In this document: positions 9,021 through 19,216 of the stretch, one piece after another
How the letters are laid out: every line of letters begins with the position of its first letter
Position numbering within the stretch: the first letter of the stretch is position 1
Assembly: GCF_007751035.1 (NCBI RefSeq)
Contig: NZ_CP036433.1
Coordinates: forward strand, 3,763,001 to 3,827,000
Length of the DNA stretch: 64,000 bases
Source: Lignipirellula cremea
Lineage (GTDB): Bacteria > Planctomycetota > Planctomycetia > Pirellulales > Pirellulaceae
Direction of reading: 5' to 3'
Notes under the pieces: model-generated
What the model saw: only the letters and a program-made list of their open reading frames with translations
Database searches by the model: none
What the model was told of the DNA's origin: nothing
Made by a program: the position numbers and the translations under genes

Positions 9021-9559
9021 CGAACCGTTCCTTGGCAGGTAAGGCCCCAAAACGAGCGAAGCACGCTGGAGCGTCAATTTTTGGGCGGGATTTTTTTTAA
9101 GCGGCGCCATGAGCGACGCAGGCGAAACCTCCGGGGGGTGTAAAAAAATCGACCCCAGGGAGGTAGCTTTTACACAACGCAGGTTTCGGCGGCGTCGGTC
9201 CGCGCTTCTGGGTGGGCGCAGGACAACCGCTACCATTCCTTTCGGCTGCTGGCGCCTGCATCACTAAATGTTTCTGTACCGCTGGCGACATTTCTGCCAG
9301 CTGAGAGCATTCCACCGGAAACCCGACTGGGACGATTCCCGCAAAACTGGTAAAATCCCTAAATTCCCAAACCGGCTGCTGCGCCGGCTGGGTCTTTGAA
9401 GTCTCGCTAAAGTCTGTTCGTCCTGTGCGACGACGACAACGCTAGCACCCCAGGCAATCGAACCCTTCCTGATCCTGTTTTCAACGATCCCCTCAACCGG
9501 GTGGATTTTTGGCGCAGGCTGCTTGCGGCGATGTCCCCCGGCAAAGGAGAGCCACCACC
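9021..9559. promoter_or_regulatory. Divergent intergenic region with GTGTAAAA inverted repeat
   Basis: About 540 bases between divergently transcribed genes, no gene seen. It contains GTGTAAAA (9138-9145) and its exact inverse TTTTACAC (9168-9175), separated by 22 bases, a possible operator or stem-loop. Promoters for both flanking genes are presumed here but not individually resolved. Confidence 0.35.
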
Positions 9560-11611
9560 TTGAGCTCCGTATCTTCTGCGTCTTCACGGAAGCGGGCCAC
9601 CGCGGAGAGTATGGCGAAAAGCCAGCGCTCCATTTCTGTGAGTGAGTTTTTTGAGAAGAACCGCCATCTGCTTGGCTTTGGCAACGATCACCGCGCGCTG
9701 CTGACGACGGTCAAGGAAGCAGTCGACAATTCGCTCGATGCTTGCGAAGAGGCCGGCATCACCCCTGAGATCTGGGTCCATATCGAACAAACGGGCGAAC
9801 GCCGCTACAAAGCCGGCATCCAGGACAACGGCCCAGGCATTGTGAAAAAGCAGATTCCCCTGATCTTTGGCAAGCTGCTGTACGGCTCCAAATTCCACCG
9901 CCTGCGGATGAGTCGCGGGCAGCAAGGGATTGGTATTAGCGCCGCCGGCATGTATGGCGTGCTGACGACTGGCAAACCGGTCAAAATCATCTCCAAGGTG
10001 TCGATCCGCAAGCCGACCCACTATTACGAGATCCGGATCAACACCAAGACCAATGATCCCGAGATCCTCAACGGCGGCGGCGACGGCGTGGATATTCCGC
10101 CGAACGATGAAGGCCGCAAGTACATCGCCGACCACGGCATCGAATGGGTTTCCCAGTACGACGCCGAAGGCGATCAGCCGCCGGTCGATGTTCCCAGCGG
10201 GACCCGGGTCACGATCGAGCTGCAGGCCGTCTACAAACGCGGTCGCGGCAGCGTTGACGAGTATCTGGAGCAAACGGCGATCGCCAATCCGCATGTGACG
10301 ATTCACCTGATTGGTCCCGATGGCGTGGAAACCATTTATCGCCGGTCCACGGTCGAGCTGCCTTCGGAAGCGAAGGAAATCAACCCGCACCCGTACGGGG
10401 TCGAGCTGGGCCGTCTGCAGTCAATGCTGAAAGACGCCAAGCCGACGACTCTCTCGCAATGGTTCCGCAGCGAGTTTTCCTGCGTCACGCCCGTGGTCGC
10501 CAAGAAGATTTGCGAAACGGCCAAGGTCGGCGTGCGCTCCTCGACCAGTTCCATCTCACGCGATGAAGCGGAAGCGCTGTACCTGGCGATCCAACAGACC
10601 AAGATTAAAGCCCCTTCGACCGACTGTATTTCCCCCATTGGCGAGCAGTTGCTGCTGAGCGGGCTGCACAAAGTGGTGCCAGGCGAGTTTTACGCCGCCT
10701 CGACCCGGCCTCCGGCCGTCTACCGCGGTAATCCGTTCCAGGTGGAAGTGGCCCTGGCCTACGGCGGCGCGGCGGAAACACAGAAGATCTCGCGCGACAT
10801 GCTGGAGGAACTACTGAGCCAGAGTGACGCACGTACGCTCAGAAAGTTCCTGATCACCACGTTCTCGGGCGTCGGCGCCGAGGCGGCTGAGAAGATTCTG
10901 AACAGCTCGAAAATGCCCACGCGGAAGTCGCCGGCCAAGCTCAAACGGGCCGAAGTTGAACGGCTGCACGAAGCGATGCATAACGTCAGCCTGAACGACG
11001 GCCAGTCGATGCAGGTGCTGCGGTTCGCCAACCGCGTGCCGCTGCAGTTCCAGCCCAAAGCCTGCGCCATTACCAATGCGGTGATCGGCACCAACTGGCG
11101 GGCGTATGGTTTAAGCCAGTCCCGCGCGTCGTTGCCGAACGGACCGATCAGCGTGGTGGTTCACCTGGCCAGCGTCTGGGTGCCGTTCACAAGCGAATCG
11201 AAAGAGGCGGTTGCCTCCTATCCGGAGATCGAGAAAGAACTGCGACTGGGTCTGCAGATGGTCGGCCGCAAATTGGGCGTCTATTTGAATCGTCGTAACC
11301 GGGTGAAAGAACAGGGGGAACGCCGTAACATTTTCCTCCGGTATTTGGGCGAAGTGGCCGACGCCGTTGCCAGCATCAACCAGACCGATCGCGACGCGCT
11401 CTATGACAACCTGGTCGAAGCGGCCAAAAAGAAGACGGCCGACGCCGACCTGAAGCTCGACGCCGGCGACAAGCCGCCGGAACTTGCCGAGCTGGAAGCC
11501 GACAGCAGCGTGCTGATCGTCGACGGCAGCGACGAAATGGCCGACGCGGCGCCGGTCAACGGCAGCGCAACCGGAACCGTGAAGCCGAACGGCCAGGGGC
11601 GACTGTTCTAG
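9560..11611 (+). CDS. top6B: DNA topoisomerase VI subunit B
   Basis: A 683-residue GHKL-ATPase subunit of type IIB topoisomerase. The N-terminal Bergerat fold is clear: N box [15 protein letters not shown]1 box DNGPGI, G2 loop [15 protein letters not shown]. The H2TH and transducer regions follow (residues about 250-600) and an acidic C-terminal tail ends in GRLF. In Topo VI, B subunits bind ATP and gate DNA while the A subunit (Spo11-like) cuts it. I placed the start at TTG 9560, preceded by AAAGGAG; an ATG at 9611 ([14 protein letters not shown]) is the alternative. No A subunit gene is adjacent or elsewhere in the window, which is unusual. Confidence 0.93.
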   Translation: MSSVSSASSRKRATAESMAKSQRSISVSEFFEKNRHLLGFGNDHRALLTTVKEAVDNSLDACEEAGITPEIWVHIEQTGERRYKAGIQDNGPGIVKKQIPLIFGKLLYGSKFHRLRMSRGQQGIGISAAGMYGVLTTGKPVKIISKVSIRKPTHYYEIRINTKTNDPEILNGGGDGVDIPPNDEGRKYIADHGIEWVSQYDAEGDQPPVDVPSGTRVTIELQAVYKRGRGSVDEYLEQTAIANPHVTIHLIGPDGVETIYRRSTVELPSEAKEINPHPYGVELGRLQSMLKDAKPTTLSQWFRSEFSCVTPVVAKKICETAKVGVRSSTSSISRDEAEALYLAIQQTKIKAPSTDCISPIGEQLLLSGLHKVVPGEFYAASTRPPAVYRGNPFQVEVALAYGGAAETQKISRDMLEELLSQSDARTLRKFLITTFSGVGAEAAEKILNSSKMPTRKSPAKLKRAEVERLHEAMHNVSLNDGQSMQVLRFANRVPLQFQPKACAITNAVIGTNWRAYGLSQSRASLPNGPISVVVHLASVWVPFTSESKEAVASYPEIEKELRLGLQMVGRKLGVYLNRRNRVKEQGERRNIFLRYLGEVADAVASINQTDRDALYDNLVEAAKKKTADADLKLDAGDKPPELAELEADSSVLIVDGSDEMADAAPVNGSATGTVKPNGQGRLF

Positions 11612-11693
11612 CATTTGTCTCAAGCAGGCGATCGCGACGAAGGGGCCGATGTTAGCCCGAACCTGGCTTCCCGCATCGGGCCGGAAACGACAA

Positions 11694-11715
11694 CAGCCGC
11701 CCGTTGGGGCGGCTG
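11694..11715. terminator. Convergent hairpin between top6B and DUF1559 gene
   Basis: A 9-bp GC-rich perfect stem (CAGCCGCCC / GGGCGGCTG) with a 4-base loop, between the converging ends of top6B and the first DUF1559 gene. There is little U tract on either side. Confidence 0.6.
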
Positions 11716-11762
11716 CTGCAGGTGGCATGTGTCACGGAACGGGGCGTTCCGGCAATCTTCGC

Positions 11763-12743
11763 TTAATAGTCGCGGGTGATGACGGTGTCGTCCTCGTAGG
11801 CCAGCAACTGTTCGTAAACGCTGGTGCAGCCGGGATTGATGTTGTCGTAGTTGATGTTTTCCGACAGGAAGTGGGTCGATGCGTCGCAGAACACAAAGTT
11901 TGCTCCGCCGGGATGCAAGCTGCTGAACTCGGCCAGGCCCGTGGCGGTGGAAACCGAGTTGTTGATGCCCGATCCGCCGATGCCCATCACGTTGGCCGCC
12001 CCGTAGTCGGTCGGAGTGCCAGGGTAGTAGGCCGAATAGGCGTTGGCGGCGCGATACTTGATCACGACACCGTTGACTTTCAGTTCGTACGCGCGTTCGC
12101 CTCCCGCGATGGTTTTGGAAGTACCGTCGGTGATGTCGCCGACGCTGATCAGGCTGGCGCCGGCGGCTGTGCTGAATTCGCGGAAAGGTCCGGTGGAGTT
12201 CACGTTGGCGGTGTAGGGGTTGCCGGTCGTGACGGTAGCCGAGTTGGCGCCATAACCGTTGTTGGCGACATAGTTGCTGACGCCCGAGCCAGAGATATGG
12301 CCGGTGCTGTCGTTACCAGCCAGCCGATTGTTGCCCGAAATGACGTGCGAAGCCGGCCCGGTGTCCGACGGGCAGCGGTACGCTTCCAGCGGCTGGACGA
12401 TTAAGGTCCGGTCAATGACCCGGTTGCCGACGCCCAGGGTGTTATACATGTTTTGTTCTTCCAGCTGCGGCAGGATCATGGAGCCCCAGCTCCACCAGTT
12501 ATTGCCGTTGCCGTTCTGGGCGGCTTTGACCAGGCCCGGCGGGAAGACTTTGTGGGCGTCGTGATAGTTGGCCATTCCCAGGCCAATCTGCTTCAGGTTG
12601 TTGGTGCAGGTTGAGCGTCTGGCGGCTTCACGCGCCATCTGCACGGCAGGCAATAGCAGGGCCACCAGAACGCCAATAATGGCGATGACAACCAGGAGTT
12701 CCACAAGAGTGAAACCAGGACGCGGGAAGTGCGCACGACGCAT
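11763..12743 (-). CDS. DUF1559 prepilin-like protein, copy 1
   Basis: A 326-residue type II secretion/type IV pilin-like protein of the DUF1559 family, expanded in planctomycetes. The N-terminus is a class III prepilin leader: basic [10 protein letters not shown], then [20 protein letters not shown], where cleavage and methylation would occur at G/F. After the hydrophobic helix come the conserved [19 protein letters not shown] and a FHDAH-like segment, and near the end [19 protein letters not shown], the family's C-terminal signature. The protein should form or decorate an extracellular fibre or membrane-tethered surface complex. It is a close paralogue of the next gene (13214-14194). GGAG precedes the start. 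Confidence 0.95.
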   Translation of the reverse strand: MRRAHFPRPGFTLVELLVVIAIIGVLVALLLPAVQMAREAARRSTCTNNLKQIGLGMANYHDAHKVFPPGLVKAAQNGNGNNWWSWGSMILPQLEEQNMYNTLGVGNRVIDRTLIVQPLEAYRCPSDTGPASHVISGNNRLAGNDSTGHISGSGVSNYVANNGYGANSATVTTGNPYTANVNSTGPFREFSTAAGASLISVGDITDGTSKTIAGGERAYELKVNGVVIKYRAANAYSAYYPGTPTDYGAANVMGIGGSGINNSVSTATGLAEFSSLHPGGANFVFCDASTHFLSENINYDNINPGCTSVYEQLLAYEDDTVITRDY

Positions 12744-13154
12744 GGAGGCTCCAAAGAGAGAGAGGAGATAAAGGGAGAAAAGAAAAGGAAAATCTTTTTA
12801 CCCTTGCTCCGTAGACTCCCGCAGTTGGCGGGCCAGCGCGGCAATTTCCTGCAACGCCTGATCGAGGCGGAGGAAACCAGCAAGGTATGCTTAGTTCGAA
12901 AAGGAAGAGAAGAAATCTCTTTGAACCAATAGTTGTAATCTTGGAGGGGGCAATCGTACTAGTGAATTTTCCCATTCTGGGGGAAAATTCCCAGAATTCT
13001 TTGCCGCAGGGCAACGTCAACAGAACAAAATGAACCTGGCAGGAACGAAAACCTCCTTTATCATCCTTTTCTAACGACGCCTTCCCACAGGCCCGGGGGC
13101 GTTCCCGACCGGAGTCTGTCACGGGTGGACCGCAAACAAGCGGCAAGAAGCGAA

Positions 13155-13181
13155 AACAGCCGCCCGGGCTGGGCGGCTGTT
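13155..13181 (-). terminator. Terminator of DUF1559 copy 2
   Basis: Perfect 11-bp stem AACAGCCGCCC / GGGCGGCTGTT with a 5-base loop, followed on the minus strand by TTTTCG. It lies just after the stop of the second DUF1559 gene and separates the two paralogues into different transcripts. The remaining sequence 12744-13154 holds the copy 1 promoter region and no gene. Confidence 0.85.
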
Positions 13182-13213
13182 AGTTGGCTCTTCAGACTGC
13201 AGAATGCACGTCC

Positions 13214-14194
13214 TTAGTAGGTCCGGGTGATGACGGTGTCGTCTTCATAGGCCAGCAACTGTTCGTACACGCTGGTGCAGCCGGGATTGACGTTATCGTA
13301 GTTAACGTTTTCCGACAGGAAGTGCGTGGAGGCGTCGCAGAACACAAAGTTTGCCCCGCCGGGGTGCAAGCTGCTGAACTCGGCCTGACCTTGCCCTGTG
13401 CTCGTGTTTTTATTGATGCCCGCTCCGCCGATGCCCAGCGCACAAGCGGCTCCGTATTCGGTGTTGTTACTCGTGTTGTACGTGGAATAGGCGTTGGCGG
13501 CCCGGAACCTGATATTCGTGCCATTAATCTTCAGGTCGTAGCAACGTTCGCCAGCAGCGATGGTTGTTGAGGTGCCATCGGTGATGTCCGCCACACTGAT
13601 CAGATAGGCGCCGCCGTTGTTGCCAATGAATTCACGGAAGGGCCCCGTGGAATTGGTGTTGGTGGTGTAAGGATTGCCGACGGTGACCGAAGAAGAAACC
13701 GCGCCGTACCCATTGTTGGCGGCATAGTTGCTGACGGCCGAGCCGGTCATATGGGCGCCGTCGTTACCTGCCAGGCGGTTGTTTCCAGAAATCAGATGCA
13801 GAACCGGCCCGGTGTCCGAAGGGCAACGGTAGGATTCCATCGGCTGCTTGATCAGGTTCCGGTCAATGACCCGCGTGCCCACGCCCAGCGTATTGTACAG
13901 GCTCTGTTCTTCCAGCTGAGGCAAGATCATGGCCCCCCAGGCCCAGTTGTTATTGTTGTTGCCATTCAGTGGAGCCTTGACCAGGCCTGGTGGGAAGACT
14001 TTGTGGGCATCGTGATAGGTGGCCATCGCCAGGCCGATCTGTTTTAGATTGTTCGTGCAGGTCGCACGTCTGGCTGCTTCCCGCGCCATTTGAACAGCGG
14101 GCAACAACAGAGCCACTAGCACGCCAATAATGGCGATCACGACCAGAAGTTCCACAAGCGTAAAGCCGCGTCGTGGGAAGTGCGCACGAGTCAT
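13214..14194 (-). CDS. DUF1559 prepilin-like protein, copy 2
   Basis: A 326-residue paralogue of the preceding DUF1559 gene, same length and nearly the same architecture: MTRAHFPRRG, then the [13 protein letters not shown] prepilin helix, [19 protein letters not shown], and the C-terminal [19 protein letters not shown]. Divergence concentrates in the central region (for example NNNNNWAWGAM and NTSNNTEYGAA), as expected for a tandem duplicate under relaxed or diversifying selection in its exposed part. Its own terminator and upstream region imply independent expression. Ligand and partner unknown. Confidence 0.95.
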   Translation of the reverse strand: MTRAHFPRRGFTLVELLVVIAIIGVLVALLLPAVQMAREAARRATCTNNLKQIGLAMATYHDAHKVFPPGLVKAPLNGNNNNNWAWGAMILPQLEEQSLYNTLGVGTRVIDRNLIKQPMESYRCPSDTGPVLHLISGNNRLAGNDGAHMTGSAVSNYAANNGYGAVSSSVTVGNPYTTNTNSTGPFREFIGNNGGAYLISVADITDGTSTTIAAGERCYDLKINGTNIRFRAANAYSTYNTSNNTEYGAACALGIGGAGINKNTSTGQGQAEFSSLHPGGANFVFCDASTHFLSENVNYDNVNPGCTSVYEQLLAYEDDTVITRTY

Positions 14195-14437
14195 ACTGAC
14201 CCCTCAGAGAAAAGAAGAAGAGAGTAATTTGAGATTAAAAGAAGAGACAAGAAAGAGTTTTCTTGGTTTCCCCGTTTTAAGCTGTATTTAGCCCGATGGC
14301 CAATCAAAAATCCCAGGGATTGGCCACAATTCGCAAAAAAAATCCCCAGACCGGGAACGGTCAGGCAGCAAACTGAGGGGGCGTCCGACTGCGAATGTCG
14401 AATCGCGGATGCCACGCAAGGGGGGTGCCTGCGAAGC

Positions 14438-16387
14438 TTAAGAAGAGGGCGAATCGAGATAGGGGTCCTGCCCCATTTGCATCTGCATTTTGTGGCGTTC
14501 GCGCTCGTAATGCATCATCATTTTGCGGCCGCGAAAATGATCACGTTCTACCCGCGCTTGCGCCGCCCGGAAACGACGCGCGTAGCCAGGCAAAGCGGCG
14601 CTGGCTTGCTGGCCGATCTCCGCCAGCCGACGGGCCGCCTTGGGGCCGTAGCCCGCCTTGAGGATTTCGTCGTCGAGGGACAGATACTGGCGATACGAGC
14701 CGCGGTCGCCCTGGCGTCCGCAACGTCCGATCAGTTGGCGGTCGATCCGCGCCGACTCGTGCAGTTCGGTGCAGATGACATGGAGTCCGCCGAGTTCTTC
14801 GACGCCTTCTCCCAGTTTGATATCGGTGCCGCGGCCGGCCATGTTGGTGGCGACGGTGACGCGGCCGATTTCTCCCGCCTGGGCGACGATCTTTGCTTCC
14901 GCCTCCATCCGGTCCTGGGCGGTGGAGACTTCCGTGGCGTTCAGGACCTGGTGTTCAATCTGTTCCGCTGCGAGCAGATCGGAAATGATCTTGGATTTGT
15001 CGATGCTGCGGGTGCCGATCAGCACGGGACGTCCGGTGGCGGAAATCTCTTTGACTTCCTCGACGATCTTTTGCCACTTGAGTTTGCTCACGCCGACGAC
15101 CACGTCGGGCAGCTGGATCCGCTGCGGCGGTCGGTTGGTGGGCACCACGACGACATTCAGCGAATAAATTTTGCGCAGCTCGGCCCCCGAGTTGGCGATG
15201 GTGCCCGTCATGCCGGCAAGGCGCTCGTAACGGCGGAACAGGTCCTGCACGGTGATCTTGGCTGCTTCGCCCGTTTCGGCCGTAATTTCCACTCCTTCAC
15301 GGGCTTCAACGGCCTGGTGGATGCCGGCCCGCCACTTGCGTCCTTCGGCCAGTCGCCCGGTGAATTCGTCGACGATCACAATCTCACCGTCGCGGATGAT
15401 GAACTGGCGATCGCGGACGAATTCTCGATCGACCTTGATGGCCCTTTCAATGTGCTCGTACAGCTCGATCAGACCGATTTCACGAAGGAGCGTCGGCTTG
15501 GGCAGTTCGCGGACTTTCCGTCGCCCGGCGGGCGTGAGTACTGCTTCCCGCCGTTCATGGTCAAACTCGTATTCGGTTTCTTCGACAAACAGCGGCCCGC
15601 TTTCCGAGGCCCAGCGATACAAGGTATTACGCACCTCGGGTGATTCGCCGGGAATGGAGCTGATGATCAAGGGGGTGCGGGCTTCGTCGATCAGAATGCT
15701 GTCAGCTTCGTCGATCAGCGCGAAGTGCAGGTCGCGCTGGACGATCTCGTCTGCTCCCGCCTGGCTTTGGCCGAGCATCTGGGCGAGCAGGTTTTTCCGG
15801 CCGTCGCCTGTGTGGCGTTTGAGCAGCCGATCTCGCAGGAAGTCAAAGCCAAACTCTTTGGCCGTGCCGTAAGTGACATCGCAGCGGTAGGCTTTGCGTC
15901 GCTCGGGTTGCGGGGTGTCGGCTTCGATAATACCGATCGACATTCCCAAGGCGGCGTACAGCGGACGCATCCACTCGGCGTCGCGTTTTGCCAGATAGTC
16001 GTTCGCCGTCGCCAGATGGGCGCCGTGTCCGGCGATGGCCGCCAGGTACATCGGCAACGTGGCGGTCAGCGTTTTCCCTTCGCCAGTTTGCATTTCCACA
16101 ATACTGCGATGATGCAAGGCAATACCGCCCAGCAACTGCACCGGGTAATGCCGCATCCCCAGGCTCCGGGCGCCGGCGGCCTGGACCAGGGCGAAAGCTT
16201 CGCACAGCAGTTTCGTGAGGGGTTCGCCGCTGCGGGCCCGATACCGGAGCGAAAGACTTTCCTTACGGAGCCTGGCGTCGTCGAATTTGACGAACTCCGA
16301 TTCAAACTGCTCGATTTTGGGCAACAACCGTCGCCAGGAAGCAATTTGATAATTCGCCACGCTGCGGGCGACAAGGCTGGGCATCAT
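14438..16387 (-). CDS. Short SecA-like ATPase lacking the C-terminal scaffold
   Basis: A 649-residue SecA-family DEAD motor. Walker A is MQTGEGKT (K105), the DEAD box is IDEAD at 225-229 with ILIDEARTPLI, and the second RecA fold ends with NMAGRGTDIKL and IGRCGRQGDRGS. Canonical SecA is about 830-950 residues. Here only about 70 residues follow the last motor motif, so the helical scaffold, helical wing and zinc-binding C-terminus are missing or minimal. No leftover coding sequence follows the stop, so it is not a simple recent frameshift. It may be an accessory SecA-like motor with a special substrate; whether it drives protein export is open. The start is ATG at 16387 or 16384. Confidence 0.85.
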   Translation of the reverse strand: MMPSLVARSVANYQIASWRRLLPKIEQFESEFVKFDDARLRKESLSLRYRARSGEPLTKLLCEAFALVQAAGARSLGMRHYPVQLLGGIALHHRSIVEMQTGEGKTLTATLPMYLAAIAGHGAHLATANDYLAKRDAEWMRPLYAALGMSIGIIEADTPQPERRKAYRCDVTYGTAKEFGFDFLRDRLLKRHTGDGRKNLLAQMLGQSQAGADEIVQRDLHFALIDEADSILIDEARTPLIISSIPGESPEVRNTLYRWASESGPLFVEETEYEFDHERREAVLTPAGRRKVRELPKPTLLREIGLIELYEHIERAIKVDREFVRDRQFIIRDGEIVIVDEFTGRLAEGRKWRAGIHQAVEAREGVEITAETGEAAKITVQDLFRRYERLAGMTGTIANSGAELRKIYSLNVVVVPTNRPPQRIQLPDVVVGVSKLKWQKIVEEVKEISATGRPVLIGTRSIDKSKIISDLLAAEQIEHQVLNATEVSTAQDRMEAEAKIVAQAGEIGRVTVATNMAGRGTDIKLGEGVEELGGLHVICTELHESARIDRQLIGRCGRQGDRGSYRQYLSLDDEILKAGYGPKAARRLAEIGQQASAALPGYARRFRAAQARVERDHFRGRKMMMHYERERHKMQMQMGQDPYLDSPSS

Positions 16388-16513
16388 AGGACGCGACGCT
16401 TCTGCGTGAAAACTATCCAGGAACGAAAGGGATTTTCGTTCAGGGGAACAGCGAGGTTGCCAGCAATTGAATGCGGAATGCGCGCCCGCGGCAACCTTCG
16501 ATAGTTTAGCGTC

Positions 16514-17263
16514 CTAGCTCTCCGAAGTGTAGCGCGGCTGCCACGGCGTACCGACCGAGGCGCCGGAATTGGTTGGGGCCAGCGGTTGGGCGCCGTTGGT
16601 TAGCGGCAGCAAGCCGGGCGTCGCCGGAACGGCTGTCCCGACGGGTTGACCGCCCATATACACGGGAGTTTGCGGAGTCGCATAACCGGGCTGCAGGTAC
16701 TGCGGCTGGGCGTATTGCGGCTGCACGTACTGCGGCGGAGCGTACTGCTGTTGCCCGTAGGGAGATTGTGTGGGCGCCTGGTTGAATTGGATGATTCGCT
16801 GATTGGAAGCCGGCGGCGCGTTGGCGGACGTCATCTGGGTGGCGTCGTTCACATGCATGCCGCTGAGATTGAGCGAGGTCGAACCACCGGGCACGCTAAA
16901 CGCGGCGGGCTGCGTCGCGTAGTTCACGCCGGGAGCATTGGGCGAAACCGGGGCCGTGTGCATGGCGGGCTGTACGACTCCTGCAGGTCGCCACTGAGGC
17001 CCGGTTTCGGCGCTGGCGAGAGCCACGCCTGAACCGACCACCTGGGAATTCAGCGGACCGATGCTAGTTGTACCCTGCGGCACAGCGGCAGGGGCCGTTT
17101 GACCGCCTGGGTAGTAGGCATCGGGACGCCCGTAGGCGCCCGTGGCCGGCGGCGGCACGCGAGGCGAACCGTACCCGGCAAAAGGATTAAATTCCGGCGT
17201 TGGTGCTTTGCAACCAAGCAGCAGGCAGGTAGCGAAAACAGCAAGCGTGGCTTTCCACGACAT
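16514..17263 (-). CDS. Lipoprotein with PQY repeats
   Basis: A 249-residue predicted lipoprotein: MSWKATLAVFATCLLLGCK gives a lipobox LLGC at residues 15-18. The mature chain is low-complexity, rich in Pro, Gln, Tyr, Ala and Gly, with a PPQYVQPQYAQPQYLQPGY array of PQY units around residues 170-195. Such chains are extended and probably periplasmic or cell-surface linkers. It has no domain I recognise. It lies upstream of and on the same strand as the short SecA gene (126 bases apart), so the two could be co-transcribed, though the gap is not diagnostic. Confidence 0.75.
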   Translation of the reverse strand: MSWKATLAVFATCLLLGCKAPTPEFNPFAGYGSPRVPPPATGAYGRPDAYYPGGQTAPAAVPQGTTSIGPLNSQVVGSGVALASAETGPQWRPAGVVQPAMHTAPVSPNAPGVNYATQPAAFSVPGGSTSLNLSGMHVNDATQMTSANAPPASNQRIIQFNQAPTQSPYGQQQYAPPQYVQPQYAQPQYLQPGYATPQTPVYMGGQPVGTAVPATPGLLPLTNGAQPLAPTNSGASVGTPWQPRYTSES

Positions 17264-17533
17264 GGGACAAACTCCTAAACGCCAGACTGGCAAATCCGCG
17301 AACTGCAGGGAATCATCGCGATCATCAGGGCGCGACGCCTGCAGCAATTGACCGCATCCGCACTTGTCACAACGCGGAGCGAGTCAATCGGGGGCCACCA
17401 TAGCGGGGAGAAGTTTTTCTTCCAATACCGGTTTTTTTCTCAAGTCAAGAAAATGACGGATCGGGCCCGAAAGGACGGTGCTGGTGAAACCGCCCTTTCG
17501 TTGAGGGAAATCGGTGGGCGAAAGGGCCAACCG

Positions 17534-18577
17534 CTAGGCGAGCGGACGGCCTTCGGCGTCGGGCAGTTTGTCGGTCAGAATGCTGACCAGATCAATGATG
17601 GTCCAGATGCCGCAGCCGCCGCAGGTGCAGAGCTGAGCGATGCCGATGCCCGTATAGCCCAGATAAAAGCGCTGCACGCCGAGTGCGCCGAACAGGCAGA
17701 GAATGGCGGCGGTGACCTTCTGCTTGTCGCTGGTTCCCGCCGGCGGACCGCCTTCGGGGTTGGGGCTGATCGAGGCGGAAGGAGACGTAGCCGGAGGGGG
17801 AGATGTTTTGGTCGTCATCTTTTTTACTCGTCGTTTGCCGCGAAGGCGGGCAGTGGGACTGTTGGATACGCCAAAATCGAACGAGCTAGCGGGTGCGTCG
17901 ATTTTTGGTTTTCCTTCCTCATTGGGCCCAACGGCGGGACCAATTGATTGCGCAGGAACCGCGACCGCTTTGGCGGTGGGCTGGGCCGTCGCTTTGGCGA
18001 CGACGGGCTCTTTCTCTTTTTTGTCGGAAGCCTGGGGGGCTGTTTTGGGCGACTGAACGGCTGCGCCTTTGCTGGCGGCGGCCTTTTCTTTAGCGGCTTT
18101 TTCGGCGGCCGCTTTTTGCGCGGCTGCCTTTTGGGCCGCTGCTTTCTCGGCGGCGACCTTGGCTGCTTGTTCTTCCGCGGCTTTTTCCGCGGCGACTTGT
18201 TCGGGCGAGGGACCGAGAGGATCTTCGTCCTCGTCTGCTTGTTCTTCAAGCTGCGGGAAGACATCGCTGGCCCATTGCCACTGGTCGCTGCCTTCGATGA
18301 GCAGCTGGCAATCGCCGTTCAGGCGGCCGTCGGCGACCCAGCCGTCAAGCTCGGTGCGGCTGATCGGTCCGAAGTCTTCGCCTTCGTCCGTTTTGACGAA
18401 CCACATTTCTTCGGTCGAAGCGGCGTCGCCTGCTTCATCCTCGGCGGCGACAGAGACTCCGTCGCTGGGAACTTCGATGACGCCCTTGCACTGGGGACAG
18501 CGAACTTTCTTTCCGGCCAGGTCGTCTTTGACCCGCAAACGTTTATCACAACTGGAACAACTGATTTCGATCGGCAT
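17534..18577 (-). CDS. Zinc-ribbon / GYF-like / TM2 membrane protein
   Basis: A 347-residue protein with four parts. Residues 1-35: zinc ribbon (CSSCDKRLRVKDDLAGKKV then CPQC). Residues about 58-105: a GYF_2-like domain (MWFVKTDEGEDFGPISRTEL, then GWVADGRLNG). Residues about 125-165: an Ala/Lys/Glu-rich segment (AAEKAAAQKAAAQKAAAEKA) likely to be a long helix. C-terminus: a TM2 domain with two membrane helices (AAILCLFGALGVQRFYLGY and the GGCGIWTIIDLVSIL helix) carrying the DRFYLG-like motif. The chain is probably membrane-anchored with its N-terminus in the cytoplasm. This combination is common in planctomycetes; its role is unknown. Confidence 0.85.
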   Translation of the reverse strand: MPIEISCSSCDKRLRVKDDLAGKKVRCPQCKGVIEVPSDGVSVAAEDEAGDAASTEEMWFVKTDEGEDFGPISRTELDGWVADGRLNGDCQLLIEGSDQWQWASDVFPQLEEQADEDEDPLGPSPEQVAAEKAAEEQAAKVAAEKAAAQKAAAQKAAAEKAAKEKAAASKGAAVQSPKTAPQASDKKEKEPVVAKATAQPTAKAVAVPAQSIGPAVGPNEEGKPKIDAPASSFDFGVSNSPTARLRGKRRVKKMTTKTSPPPATSPSASISPNPEGGPPAGTSDKQKVTAAILCLFGALGVQRFYLGYTGIGIAQLCTCGGCGIWTIIDLVSILTDKLPDAEGRPLA

Positions 18578-19216
18578 GGGCGAATCTCAGTACCCTTCTT
18601 GATTCCGCACGGCGTTTGGCTGAGGGACAGGGTGATGGCTGGCATGCCCGACTCCACGCTGCCCCCTCGCTGCTTGACGATAACGACTGCCAGGAAGTTG
18701 CGGCTGCAGACCGGCCTTGCCAGTAGGCAGGGCCCGCGGACAACCCATTTTGAGGAGTGAAACTACTCTGGCAAATATTCGGGCAAGCGTGCTGGGCGAC
18801 CGTCAGGGTCGAAAGCGTGCGGATCGGGATGCGGTGTAACTAACGGTGAAAATGCTATTCTAGCGCCGATTGGCTGCAGTTTCTATTCAGCCCTTGGGAA
18901 AATTCTAACGGCTGCGCACGTGTTGCGATATGCACCGCATCCCCTGAAATGGCGACAATCCGATTTTTCTGCAGAAACCGCGTAAACGGCGCCGGCTGGT
19001 GAAGAGAAACGGGCGTGCAAACGGCAAGATCGTGCGAGGACGGGCGCAGGCGGGCGAACGTCCCTGGAACCTCGCCACATTTTTGACCCGACGCACCTTC
19101 TGACCTATACAAGTTATGGGACGCTGCAAGACGTGCGTTCTCGCGATCGGGCGCCGCGGTCCAGTGCGAACCGCTTCGCTCGTGAAAGATGGCTCTTACC
19201 CCCCTCTGTGCAGTCG
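18578..19216. other. Divergent intergenic region, no gene seen
   Basis: About 640 bases between the TM2 gene and the coiled-coil gene. Open frames on the minus strand (for example 18855-19322) lack ribosome sites and protein-like composition and are not called. Promoters of both flanking genes should be here. Confidence 0.4.

Noticed and set aside
14477-15643. 388-residue plus-strand frame
   Set aside because: Antisense to the SecA-like gene with intact motor motifs.
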